A stretch of 64,000 nucleotides of DNA from Oscillospiraceae bacterium (GTDB lineage: Bacteria; Bacillota; Clostridia; Oscillospirales; Ruminococcaceae). Positions 37,470-45,298 of the stretch are shown one piece after another. Numbering within the stretch: the stretch's first letter is position 1; each line of letters opens with the position of its first letter. Position numbers and translations under genes: made by a program. The notes under the pieces are model-generated. The model did not search any database and was not told where the DNA came from. It saw nothing but the letters and a program-made list of their open reading frames with translations. The stretch is taken from NCBI GenBank assembly GCA_017396665.1, contig JAFQLH010000037.1:1-64000 (forward strand), written 5' to 3'.

Positions 37470-37499
37470 AATATAAAGTATAGAAGCCTTATTTGTCAA
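37470..37499 (-). promoter_or_regulatory. promoter of the pot operon
   Basis: On the minus strand, TTGACA (37494-37499), 18 bases, TATATT (37470-37475). Confidence 0.65.
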
Positions 37500-37532
37500 T
37501 AGTTTTAGAGGAATTTCGACAATTTTACATAT

Positions 37533-37574
37533 AAAAAAGCAAAAGCGTCTGCGATGTTATATTCGCTGACGCTT
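37533..37574 (-). terminator. terminator of the LTA-synthase-like gene
   Basis: Minus-strand stem AAGCGTC-A-GCGA / TCGC-A-GACGCTT with one A-A mismatch, followed by a T-run. Confidence 0.8.
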
Positions 37575-37584
37575 TATATCTGAA

Positions 37585-39543
37585 TTATTCTTCCTTATAC
37601 TTATCAAACATACGATAGTACTGGACTATATTATACTCGTTTAGCTTATCGGAGTAGCTGCTCTTTTCGTTTGCTCTGTACCACTTTCCGTTTTCGCCCA
37701 TATATCCGAAGGAGCTTACTGACGGAACCTTTTCCATAACGGTATCGAGGTACTTATGGAACGGTGTCTTTGGCATATCGCACACCTCAAGAAGCTTGTT
37801 TGAGAGGTAGTTGAGGCTTATTTCGACATCCTGCTTTTCCTCAATGTCGTAGTTTGCCCAGATAAAGAACGGTGTTTTGTGGATATCGGCATTCTGCTCT
37901 GTTGAGAGGCTTCCGAGCGAACCGCCGAGGAGCGCTTCAGAGAATGACTCGATATGCGGGTAGTGGTCGCCGAAGAACACTATAACTACATCCTCATCGA
38001 CATTTTCAAAGTAGCTTATAAGCTTCTTTACCGCCTTGTCCGTTTCATAGACTGCGGACAGGTAAGCTTCGGCGGTATCGTCCTCCATGCCCTGAAGCTC
38101 GATTGCGGGGTCATCGAGGAGCTTGTACGAAGCGTGGTTCTGCATTGTTGTCATAAACAGAAACATCGGGTTATCCGCAGACTTCTTGGTTTCGTAATAG
38201 CGTATTGCATCACGGAAGAGAGTTGCATCGGAGAGTCTTCCGTTTACATACTCAGGATTCATATAGCCCAAGTTATTCTGATAGAACTTATTTTCAAAGC
38301 CGAAGAACTCATAAGCCTCGCCCAAATTCCACAGAGTTGAGGAACAGCCTGCCATAGAAACAGTTTCATAGCCGAAGCTGTCAAAGTAACTCACGAGCGA
38401 ATCCTGCTTTGTCTTAACATACTGGGTATATGCTGCAGAGCCCATCGGGAAGAAGCCCATTGAGTTTCCTGTCAAAAACTCAAACTCAGAGTTGCAGGAG
38501 TATCCGCCGTATGCTGAAACTGTGACATAGCCCTTTATGGTATTTTCGCTCATACTGTTTATAAACGGCATATAGTCGTTGTCCGTTTCAAACTCGCCGA
38601 GCTTTGCAAAGTCCGCAAACGACTCGTCCATAATTGCTATAACGGTAGGAGTTCTGCCCGGCTGCCCGCTTTCTCCCTCAAAGGCAGAGAGTATATCAAC
38701 CGCCTTGTCCTCAGAATATCCGTCAGGCTCAGGGTCGCCGGAATTCACGACGTCGAGGAAGAACAGGAACACGTTTCCCGTATCCTTATATGAGGTAAAG
38801 TCCTCGTTGCCGGAGAAGTTGAACTTTATAATTCTGTTTTCAACGCCGTAGTCAAAAATCCTTGTCGAGAAGACGCATATCAGCACGCCCGTCAGCAGAG
38901 ATACCGAACCGCAGATTATTCTTGTTTTAATCTTAAGCGGGCTGAGCTTTGTTATCCATATAACGCAGCAGGCTGCGGCAAGGTTTAATACCGCAAGGAC
39001 TATAATCATCGGGCCATAGCCTGCAGAAGCGGAATAGTCTGAAGAAATCTCCATAGCCGAGGCAACGTTATTTATATCAGAAGCTCTTATCGGTGCACCT
39101 CTGAAGGCGAACACGAAATACTGGAGCACTCCGAAAAACTCAAAGATTACGGTAAGCACCGTAAAGAATATCTTCGGCTTTTTAAAAGCCGCCGCACCTA
39201 TAAAATAGAAGGTGAAGATAAACAGCGGAGCTAACACAGAGTAGACTACGCTATCCTTCAAAAAATAAGAGCCTGTACAGGTTTCTGTAAACAGGTATGC
39301 ATTTATAGAAAGGGTAAGTGCGAGCCACAGCGAATTTGAAGCGGGGCGGTTCTTCTTTATGATACTGAACACGACAGCTCCGATAGACAGTGCCGCAATA
39401 ACACACACCGCAACAAGCGTTGCGACAAGTGAGCCTTGCGCCTTTATTGCATCCATACCATAGTATCCGACAAAGCCGACGCCTAAGTTTATCATCATAA
39501 AAAACAGCGTCATCGGAAGGTAATAACCCAGAATAGTTTTCAT
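37585..39543 (-). CDS. LTA-synthase-family phosphotransferase
   Basis: A 652-aa protein with five N-terminal membrane helices (within 1-225) and a C-terminal extracellular alkaline-phosphatase/sulfatase domain. A metal Glu lies in MDESFADF (E307), and GDHYPHIESF supplies the Asp/His ligands. The nucleophile position in this family is usually Thr (GGxT-x-NSEFE); here it reads GGYSCNSEFE, giving Ser349. LtaS-type enzymes transfer glycerol-phosphate from phosphatidylglycerol; related ones modify other surface polymers. AAAGGA precedes the ATG. It is monocistronic. Confidence 0.87.
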   Translation of the reverse strand: MKTILGYYLPMTLFFMMINLGVGFVGYYGMDAIKAQGSLVATLVAVCVIAALSIGAVVFSIIKKNRPASNSLWLALTLSINAYLFTETCTGSYFLKDSVVYSVLAPLFIFTFYFIGAAAFKKPKIFFTVLTVIFEFFGVLQYFVFAFRGAPIRASDINNVASAMEISSDYSASAGYGPMIIVLAVLNLAAACCVIWITKLSPLKIKTRIICGSVSLLTGVLICVFSTRIFDYGVENRIIKFNFSGNEDFTSYKDTGNVFLFFLDVVNSGDPEPDGYSEDKAVDILSAFEGESGQPGRTPTVIAIMDESFADFAKLGEFETDNDYMPFINSMSENTIKGYVTVSAYGGYSCNSEFEFLTGNSMGFFPMGSAAYTQYVKTKQDSLVSYFDSFGYETVSMAGCSSTLWNLGEAYEFFGFENKFYQNNLGYMNPEYVNGRLSDATLFRDAIRYYETKKSADNPMFLFMTTMQNHASYKLLDDPAIELQGMEDDTAEAYLSAVYETDKAVKKLISYFENVDEDVVIVFFGDHYPHIESFSEALLGGSLGSLSTEQNADIHKTPFFIWANYDIEEKQDVEISLNYLSNKLLEVCDMPKTPFHKYLDTVMEKVPSVSSFGYMGENGKWYRANEKSSYSDKLNEYNIVQYYRMFDKYKEE

Positions 39544-39596
39544 TATTTTGTCCTTTCAATTGTTTTTGCAGGATTATCCTGACACATTCGTTTATG

Positions 39597-39625
39597 ATTA
39601 TACCCCAAAAAATGCGATACGTCAA
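39597..39625 (-). promoter_or_regulatory. promoter of the LTA-synthase-like gene
   Basis: On the minus strand, TTGACG (39620-39625), 17 bases, TATAAT (39597-39602). Confidence 0.75.
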
Positions 39626-39675
39626 CGTTGCCTCAAAAATAATTAAAAAAATTTATGGAAATTTCACCTAGGTAG

Positions 39676-39704
39676 TTGACAAAAGTAATAAAAAACGATA
39701 AAAT
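39676..39704 (+). promoter_or_regulatory. promoter of the lipoprotein gene at 39757
   Basis: TTGACA (39676-39681), 17 bases, TAAAAT (39699-39704). Confidence 0.75.
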
Positions 39705-39756
39705 AATAATAAGTTTTTATCTGTATTAACAACAAGTCGAAAGGGGTGCTTTGTTT

Positions 39757-40326
39757 ATGAGAAAGCTTATCACTATGTTTATATGCTGCGCGCTTACAGT
39801 AGGCTGCGCCTGCTCACTTGCTTCGTGTACCAAGGATGAAAGTGACAGCGGTTCTTCATCTTCTGTAAAGAAGGACAACAGCATTCCGTTTGATGAAATA
39901 ATGGAAAACGGTCTTTCTTCATTGGATGACAGCGAGAGCTTCTACCTTGACGGCAATTTTAATAGTTCGCTTGTGGCAGAGGTTGCGGCATACACCTACG
40001 AGGACTGGTTCAGTATGGGGGTTTCGTCACAGTACAATTTCGCTGTCAATGTTCTTAATATGTGGATGTACTACGGTGATGACACGAGCATAAGATATCT
40101 CCCGAGCGAGCTTATTGACGCTATATCGCTCGATTTCTCTCAGAACTCGGCTGACAATCCTGACAGGACTGTGCTCGAGGCTATAAATGATTACGCAGAG
40201 CCTCTTAACGCTGACCACTACTTCTCAATCCTCAATATTGAGAAGTCTTCCGGTGGAAACGGCGAGGCGTCAGATGTTACTTCCGAAGAATCAATCGAAG
40301 GAACAGACACAGTTCTTGATGAATAA
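39757..40326 (+). CDS. small lipoprotein, function unknown
   Basis: A 189-aa protein with a lipoprotein signal peptide (lipobox LASC, Cys at about 24), a Ser-rich linker and an acidic globular domain that I do not recognise; the tail is Glu/Ser/Thr-rich. The start is the ATG at 39757 with AAGGGG 10 bases upstream; an in-frame TTG two codons earlier is less likely. It has its own promoter and terminator. Confidence 0.8.
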   Translation: MRKLITMFICCALTVGCACSLASCTKDESDSGSSSSVKKDNSIPFDEIMENGLSSLDDSESFYLDGNFNSSLVAEVAAYTYEDWFSMGVSSQYNFAVNVLNMWMYYGDDTSIRYLPSELIDAISLDFSQNSADNPDRTVLEAINDYAEPLNADHYFSILNIEKSSGGNGEASDVTSEESIEGTDTVLDE

Positions 40327-40334
40327 GAAGCTTA

Positions 40335-40360
40335 ATCCCCGACATAGTCGGGGATTTTTT
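40335..40360 (+). terminator. terminator of the lipoprotein gene
   Basis: ATCCCCGAC, ATA, GTCGGGGAT then six T: a 9-bp perfect stem. Confidence 0.92.
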
Positions 40361-40401
40361 AATGTGAATTGTGAACTTTTTGTGCAAATAACGTTTTCGT
40401 A

Positions 40402-40430
40402 TTGACTAATCGTAAAAAAAACTGTATAAT
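40402..40430 (+). promoter_or_regulatory. promoter of the oxidoreductase gene
   Basis: TTGACT (40402-40407), 17 bases, TATAAT (40425-40430). Confidence 0.8.
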
Positions 40431-40463
40431 TCTTATAAAGAGTTAATACAGGAGGCTTACATA

Positions 40464-41060
40464 ATGAACGTACTCGTAGTTTACTGTCATCCATCAAAGA
40501 AGAGCTTTACTGCAAAGCTCAAGGATGCATTCCTTGAAGGTCTTGAAAAGGCCGGTCACGATTATGAAATATCTGACCTTTATGATATGAATTTTGATTC
40601 GACAATGTCTGAGAGCGAATACCTTTTTGACAGCATGGAAAGCTGTGCTGAGGAGCGTCTTTGCGGCGATGTTGCAAAGGAACAGGTTAAGATTCAGGGC
40701 AGCGACGCTGTAGTATTCATCTTCCCTGTTTTCTGGTCAGCTTCACCTGCTATGCTCGTTGGCTGGTTCCAGAGAGTTATGACAAAGGATTTTGCTTACG
40801 GCGAGAATCCTAAGATTCCTTCACTCGACAAGGCTGCTTGTCTTGTCAGTCTTGCTGAGGATATGGAAACAGCTCAGGGCAAGGCTCACATTGAGGCTAT
40901 GAAGGCTACAATGCTCGGCTCTAAGATTTTTGTCAACGCAAAGGAAAGCCAGATTGACGTATTCGACAAGCTTTCTGCTGACCTTTCTTCTGCTGAAGAC
41001 AGAGAAAAGCTTATGGATGAATATCTCAAGAAGGCATTTGAGCTTGGTGCAAGCTTCTAA
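40464..41060 (+). CDS. flavodoxin-fold NAD(P)H-dependent oxidoreductase
   Basis: A 198-aa protein of the NQO/KefF/MdaB-type flavodoxin-like fold family. It opens MNVLVVYCHPSKKSFTAKL (phosphate-binding loop for FMN/FAD) and contains VFIFPVFWSASPAMLVGWFQRV, the typical PxxWxxxPAxLKxxxDRV segment. It probably reduces quinones or other electrophiles. AGGAGG lies 8 bases before the ATG. It is monocistronic and convergent with the MntR-type gene, sharing a terminator. Confidence 0.88.
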   Translation: MNVLVVYCHPSKKSFTAKLKDAFLEGLEKAGHDYEISDLYDMNFDSTMSESEYLFDSMESCAEERLCGDVAKEQVKIQGSDAVVFIFPVFWSASPAMLVGWFQRVMTKDFAYGENPKIPSLDKAACLVSLAEDMETAQGKAHIEAMKATMLGSKIFVNAKESQIDVFDKLSADLSSAEDREKLMDEYLKKAFELGASF

Positions 41061-41070
41061 AACAAAGTAA

Positions 41071-41110
41071 AAAATAAATCCGTACTTCGGTAAGAGGTAC
41101 GGATTTTTTA
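41071..41110. terminator. bidirectional terminator
   Basis: ATCCGTACTTC and GAGGTACGGAT form an 11-bp stem (one G-U) with A-rich and T-rich flanks, between convergent genes ending at 41060 and 41119. Confidence 0.85.
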
Positions 41111-41118
41111 TTTCCCTG

Positions 41119-41481
41119 TTACTTTGAAAGAAAGCTTTTGAGTGCTTCAAAGGTCTTGTCGCTTATAACATGCTCCATCTTGCAGGCATCCTCAGAGGCT
41201 GTCTCCTCATCGACGCCGATGCTCTTAAGAAAGCTTGTAAGCACGTTATGTCTTTCGTATATCTTTTCAGCAAGCTCCCTGCCCACGTGTGTAAGAGTTA
41301 TGTAGCCGTTTTTGTCAACGGTGATATACCCGCCGTTTTTGAGAATTCCGACAGCTCTGCTTACACTTGGCTTTGAGTAGCCCATATATTCAACGATGTC
41401 TATTGAACGCACATCGCCCGTTTTCTTTGACAAGATAAGAATTGTTTCGAGATACATTTCTCCCGATTCCTGAAGATGCAT
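41119..41481 (-). CDS. MntR/DtxR-family metal-dependent repressor
   Basis: A 120-aa regulator with an N-terminal winged helix (SIDIVEYMGYSKPSVSRAVGILKNGGYI, about 25-55) and a C-terminal dimerisation/metal domain (GRELAEKIYERHNVL, EHVISDKT). The length fits the two-domain MntR type rather than three-domain DtxR. It lies directly downstream of mntP, which has a manganese riboswitch, so Mn2+ is the likely co-repressor. I chose the ATG at 41481, 8 bases after GGAGG; an upstream in-frame start at 41499 has no spacing for a ribosome site. A dyad at its promoter suggests autoregulation. Confidence 0.87.
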   Translation of the reverse strand: MHLQESGEMYLETILILSKKTGDVRSIDIVEYMGYSKPSVSRAVGILKNGGYITVDKNGYITLTHVGRELAEKIYERHNVLTSFLKSIGVDEETASEDACKMEHVISDKTFEALKSFLSK

Positions 41482-41499
41482 TTTTCCTGCCTCCCTCAC

Positions 41500-41542
41500 A
41501 ATAGCTTACTATTAGGATACCACAAACGCAGAGAATTTGCAA
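41500..41542 (-). promoter_or_regulatory. mntR-type promoter and possible operator
   Basis: On the minus strand, TTGCAA (41537-41542), 17 bases, a poor -10 TATCCT (41514-41519), then directly downstream the dyad AATAG-N4-CTATT (41500-41513). The dyad overlaps the expected transcription start and could be bound by the encoded regulator. Confidence 0.45.
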
Positions 41543-41549
41543 GTGAATT

Positions 41550-42116
41550 TTAAAACCACATTCCGTAATGCTCGAGCACTATCTTCAAGCCGAGGCATAC
41601 AAGCACGATTCCGCCTGTTATCTGGGCTTTTTTATTATACCTTGTTCCGAAGACGCTTCCGACCTTTACGCCGACAGCAGACAGGCAGAAGGTTACTACA
41701 CCGATAAAGCTAACGGCGGCGAGTATGTTTACATCAATCATTGCAAACGAAACTCCGACAGCGAGTGCATCTATACTTGTTGCGATTGCGAGCACAAGCA
41801 TATTCTTAAACGAAAGCGATGCGTCGGTGTCCTCGTCGCAGTCGGGACAGACGGCTTCTCTAATCATATTTATTCCTATTATCAGAAGCAGTGAAAAGGC
41901 TATCCAGTGAGCTACCGAATTTACGACACCTGCAAACGCCGAGCCAAGCAGGTATCCTATTGCCGGCATAAGTGCCTGGAACAGACCGAACCAGCCGCCG
42001 ACTATTGCCATTTTTCCAAGGCTTATTTTCTTCATCGAGAGTCCCTTACAGACCGCAACTGCAAATGCGTCCATTGACAGCACGACCGCCATTATAAACA
42101 GCTCTGCAATTCCCAA
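41550..42116 (-). CDS. mntP: manganese efflux pump MntP
   Basis: Six-helix membrane exporter, 188 aa, the normal size. The two repeat halves carry the conserved Asp motifs MDAFAVAVCKGL (Asp16 region) and TSIDALAVGVSFA. It exports Mn2+ when the cell has excess. The start is a TTG at 42116 with AAAGGAG upstream. It is controlled by the riboswitch at 42140-42312 and followed by an MntR-type gene. Confidence 0.94.
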   Translation of the reverse strand: MGIAELFIMAVVLSMDAFAVAVCKGLSMKKISLGKMAIVGGWFGLFQALMPAIGYLLGSAFAGVVNSVAHWIAFSLLLIIGINMIREAVCPDCDEDTDASLSFKNMLVLAIATSIDALAVGVSFAMIDVNILAAVSFIGVVTFCLSAVGVKVGSVFGTRYNKKAQITGGIVLVCLGLKIVLEHYGMWF

Positions 42117-42139
42117 AACTCCATCTCCTTTTTTGCAAC

Positions 42140-42312
42140 AAAAAATCCATACACAGTATAATACTGAGCATGGAACTCATTTAGACCTGCCACGCCCGAT
42201 AATTACATAGTACCGTGCGTGAGTCTCGTTAATTAAGATAAACCAGACGGACAAAAAAAGCCGTCAGTATGTTGACTTACCGCAGTAAAACTGCCAACTA
42301 CTCCCTCACAAT
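42140..42312 (-). promoter_or_regulatory. yybP-ykoY-like manganese riboswitch with terminator
   Basis: The mntP leader contains GGGAGTAG (near 42298-42305), AAGTCAACATACTG (near 42265-42280) and AACGAGACTC (near 42225-42235), the conserved blocks of the yybP-ykoY family, plus inner hairpins GCAGT/ACTGC and GACGG/CCGTC. Downstream is a terminator-type hairpin (42147-42173) with six T (42140-42145), then the mntP ribosome site. Family members sense Mn2+ and commonly control mntP. The terminator implies transcriptional control, presumably read-through when Mn2+ is bound. I judged this by motif, not by a covariance model. Confidence 0.85.
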
Positions 42313-42318
42313 GTTCCC

Positions 42319-42347
42319 ATTGTATCACGGCCGAGAAGATTTGTCAA
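42319..42347 (-). promoter_or_regulatory. mntP promoter
   Basis: On the minus strand, TTGACA (42342-42347), 17 bases, TACAAT (42319-42324), just upstream of the riboswitch. Confidence 0.75.
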
Positions 42348-42451
42348 GGTAATTGCAAGCTATATGTATATTTTCTTCACACAAGCAGATAATAGCAAAA
42401 AACCGAAAGGAGCAACGGTGTCGGGCATTCCGACTGCCGTTTTTAAAGCTT

Positions 42452-43804
42452 ATGAAACTACCTATGTCAAGGCGGACAAGAATACGTCTTTTGCTGTTCT
42501 TGTCGGCGGCTGTTATTCTGCTGCTTATCAAAAACATTATTCTTATGCGTGAAAACGCAGACGCTGACCTGTTTTACGAATCGACATATCTGCGTGCTGT
42601 TGAGGACCTGTCGCAGGCGACAGAAAACATCACCAACACACTTTCAAAGGAGCTTTGTGCCGGCACCTCGCAGATGCAGACGAAGCTTTCAGCAAAGCTT
42701 TTATCGGATGCGGCAACTGCGAAGGCTTCTCTTTCACAGCTTCCTGTGTCGGAGCTTTCTCTTGCAAACACCAACAAATTTCTCTCGCAGGTCGGAAACT
42801 ACGCCGTTTACCTGTCGGAAAAGTCCGCTGACGGAGAGCAGATTTCTCAGGAGGAATACGACAACCTAAAGCTTTTATACGAATACTCCGCAAAGCTTTC
42901 CGACAATATGTGGACTATTGAGCAGATGCTCAGTGCGGGCAGGATTTCTCCTCAGGAGGTTGTGCTGTCGCTTCAGCAGGCTGATATTTCAAACTCAGAT
43001 GTTCCTTCTGTTACAGACGGCTTTTTGGAATTTGAGGAGGGCTTCGAAAACTACCCTACCCTCATTTACGACGGGCCGTTTTCAGACCATCTTATGAACA
43101 AGATGCCAAAGCTTCTCAAGGGGCTTGATGAGATTTCAGAGGGCGGAGCAAAGGCTGTTGCGGCGAGGTCTCTGGGTGTTACAGTTGACGCACTCAAGAG
43201 GCTTTCTGACGAAGAAGGAAATATGCCTTCCTACTACTTTTCCACAGACAATGCAAGCGTATGCATAACAAAGCGTGGCGGACTTATTGCTTATATGCTG
43301 AAGAGCCGCAATCCTTCCGTTTCAAACATTTCGGCAAAGGATGCAATTTCAAAGGCGGACAAGTATCTTGACAGGCTTGACATTGACGATATGGCTGTGA
43401 CCTACTACGAGACTCTCGGCAATGTATGCACGATAAACTACGCATATGTACAGGACAACGTTACCATATACAGCGACCTTATCAAGGTGAAGGTTGCACT
43501 TGACAACGGTGAGATTCTCGGCTTTGATGCAAGGGGATTTATTTCGAGCCATCACGAGCGTGAGCTTTCATCGCCGAAGCTGACCAAGGCTCAGGCAGGA
43601 CGCAGTGTTTCAGAACATCTTGGCATAGAGAGTGTACGCCTTTGTGTTATTCCGCTGAAGGACACGACCGAGGGGTACTGCTACGAATTCAAATGCAAAA
43701 GCTCTGACGGAAGGCAGGTGCTTGTTTATATAGATTGTATGACAGGCAAGGAGCATGAAATTCTTATGCTGTACGAGTCCGAGGGCGGAGTACTTGCGAT
43801 GTAA
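42452..43804 (+). CDS. ypeB: YpeB-like germination protein with PepSY domains
   Basis: About 450 aa. One N-terminal membrane helix (RIRLLLFLSAAVILLLI), a helical region typical of YpeB (NKFLSQVGNYAVYLSEK), then repeated PepSY-type segments (VSNISAKDAISKADKYLD, KLTKAQAGRSVSEHL) and an end CYEFKCKSSDGRQVLVYIDCMTGKE. YpeB protects and localises the spore lytic enzyme SleB in Bacillus; no sleB is adjacent. The start is uncertain: ATGs at 42452 and 42464 both lack a ribosome site. The only good one (AAAGGAG) precedes a GTG at 42418 in another frame, opening a 45-codon frame that ends at 42552. Confidence 0.78.
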   Translation: MKLPMSRRTRIRLLLFLSAAVILLLIKNIILMRENADADLFYESTYLRAVEDLSQATENITNTLSKELCAGTSQMQTKLSAKLLSDAATAKASLSQLPVSELSLANTNKFLSQVGNYAVYLSEKSADGEQISQEEYDNLKLLYEYSAKLSDNMWTIEQMLSAGRISPQEVVLSLQQADISNSDVPSVTDGFLEFEEGFENYPTLIYDGPFSDHLMNKMPKLLKGLDEISEGGAKAVAARSLGVTVDALKRLSDEEGNMPSYYFSTDNASVCITKRGGLIAYMLKSRNPSVSNISAKDAISKADKYLDRLDIDDMAVTYYETLGNVCTINYAYVQDNVTIYSDLIKVKVALDNGEILGFDARGFISSHHERELSSPKLTKAQAGRSVSEHLGIESVRLCVIPLKDTTEGYCYEFKCKSSDGRQVLVYIDCMTGKEHEILMLYESEGGVLAM

Positions 43805-43821
43805 TAAAGGGAGGAAAAACA

Positions 43822-44430
43822 ATGAACACTATTTTTCAGAAGAGCAAGACGAGAGAAAATCTTATGAGGGCATTTGCGGGAGAATGCCAGGCGAGGACAA
43901 GATATGACTTGTCTGCCTCACAGACAAAGCAGAAGCTTTATGTCGTGAGCGCACTTTTCAAGTTTACCGCAAATCAGGAGAAGGAGCACGCAGAGATATT
44001 CTACAATCATCTTTCTCCCTGTGCGACAGAGAACGTAAACATTGACGGAAGCTACCCTATTGACATTTCGACAGATGCGGCAAAGCTTCTTCGTATGGCG
44101 GCACACAATGAAAACGAGGAGCACGATGTTGTTTACTCGTCCTTTGCAAAGGATGCCCGTGAAGAAGGCTTCTCAAAGATTGCACAGGATTTTGAGAACA
44201 TTGCAAAGATTGAAAAGACACACGCTCAGAAGTTTGAATACTTTGCAGAGCTTCTTGAAAAGGGTGAGCTTTTTGTATCCGACGTTATGACAAAGTGGAT
44301 GTGTTTAAACTGCGGATACACTCTTGAAACGAGGGAGGCACCTGCGGTCTGTCCTGTCTGCAATCACGACAGGGGCTACTTTATCAGGTTTGAGCTTTCG
44401 CCGTGGTGCAAGCTTCCAAACAACCGATAA
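43822..44430 (+). CDS. rubrerythrin
   Basis: A 202-aa peroxide-scavenging protein of anaerobes. The ferritin-like four-helix domain has diiron ligand motifs (FAGECQARTRY, NQEKEHAEIF, NENEEH, IAKIEKTHAQKF). The C-terminal rubredoxin-like domain has CLNCGY and CPVCNH. GGGAGG precedes the ATG, 18 bases after the ypeB-like stop, so the two may be co-transcribed. A terminator follows. Confidence 0.94.
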   Translation: MNTIFQKSKTRENLMRAFAGECQARTRYDLSASQTKQKLYVVSALFKFTANQEKEHAEIFYNHLSPCATENVNIDGSYPIDISTDAAKLLRMAAHNENEEHDVVYSSFAKDAREEGFSKIAQDFENIAKIEKTHAQKFEYFAELLEKGELFVSDVMTKWMCLNCGYTLETREAPAVCPVCNHDRGYFIRFELSPWCKLPNNR

Positions 44431-44436
44431 CAGCGA

Positions 44437-44470
44437 AGCCTCGGAGGGAAAAGTCCTTCCGAGGCTTTTA
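44437..44470 (+). terminator. terminator after rubrerythrin
   Basis: AGCCTCGGA and TCCGAGGCT form a strong stem followed by TTTTATTA. It probably also serves the convergent TraX-type gene ending at 44471. Confidence 0.85.
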
Positions 44471-45166
44471 TTACTTGCCGAAAAACAGCACCGACACTCC
44501 GTAGATTACCACGAGGTGGGCAGGATAATAGATATAAAAGAGTTTTTTCATTTTCAGCTTTCCTCTTTGATTGTTGTAGAAAAACAGCAGCGGCAGAGAA
44601 AGAAGCGAGAACCACTGTATACCTCTCATACTCATATTGAGGCTGAGCATTACAAGGCAGACGCCTGCGGCGATAAGCTTCGAAGCTTTTGTTTCTCCGA
44701 AATAGATACAGACAGGGAGCAGTACGCCCCATATGCCGTAGTCAATCACAAAGCCGTCTATGTATTCGGGGAGCACAAGCGTTATAACAAACACCGCACT
44801 TATTGCAATCGTTGCTGCAAGAACGTCCGCTACAGCTTTGCTCTCTCTTGCTTTTCTTATTGAGAGTATCAGAATTATTGACAGCGTAAAGGTGACGAGT
44901 ATATTCTGGTAGAGGCTTTTTTCTGTTATATAAAAAGTTAACTGACAGACTGCCGCCAGCGTGACAATCGAAGCGAGGTAGCTTTTTGACGACTTAGTAT
45001 ACTTACAGCCCTCGGCAATCATAAACGCAAATATCGGAAGTGCGAGTCTGCCTATTACTCTGAGCACTCTGTACTGCGGAAAAATGAGCTTTCCTATATG
45101 GTCTATAGTCATTGTAATGAGTGCAATTATCTTAAGCTGATTTCCTGTCAGCACACCCGTTTTCAC
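44471..45166 (-). CDS. TraX-family membrane protein
   Basis: A 231-aa protein with about seven or eight membrane helices and the family opening LTGNQLKIIALITMTIDHIG, with GRLALPIFAFMIAEG. TraX acetylates F pilin in enterobacteria; chromosomal Firmicute members are of unknown role and are likely membrane acyltransferases. No conjugation genes are nearby. It is a single gene under the promoter at 45199-45227. Confidence 0.85.
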   Translation of the reverse strand: MKTGVLTGNQLKIIALITMTIDHIGKLIFPQYRVLRVIGRLALPIFAFMIAEGCKYTKSSKSYLASIVTLAAVCQLTFYITEKSLYQNILVTFTLSIILILSIRKARESKAVADVLAATIAISAVFVITLVLPEYIDGFVIDYGIWGVLLPVCIYFGETKASKLIAAGVCLVMLSLNMSMRGIQWFSLLSLPLLFFYNNQRGKLKMKKLFYIYYPAHLVVIYGVSVLFFGK

Positions 45167-45198
45167 AGCAGATGCCTCCTTCCCTTAGACTTTAGGAT

Positions 45199-45227
45199 AT
45201 TATACAGCATTGCAGCTTTTTTTGCAA
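45199..45227 (-). promoter_or_regulatory. promoter of the TraX-family gene
   Basis: On the minus strand, TTGCAA (45222-45227), 17 bases, TATAAT (45199-45204). Confidence 0.7.
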
Positions 45228-45239
45228 GCTTTTGTCTGT

Positions 45240-45280
45240 AGCAAAAAGAAAAAGCATCGGGCGGTATAGTCCGATGCTTT
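45240..45280 (-). terminator. terminator of the zinc-ribbon gene
   Basis: AAGCATCGG and CCGATGCTT form a 9-bp stem; on the minus strand TTTTTCTTTTT follows. The gene ends at 45299. Confidence 0.85.
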
Positions 45281-45298
45281 CTTATTTTACTTAAGCTT

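Noticed and set aside
44471..45166. TraX homology as a sign of a conjugative element
   Set aside because: No relaxase, type IV secretion, integrase or attachment site is present; chromosomal TraX-family genes are common in Firmicutes.
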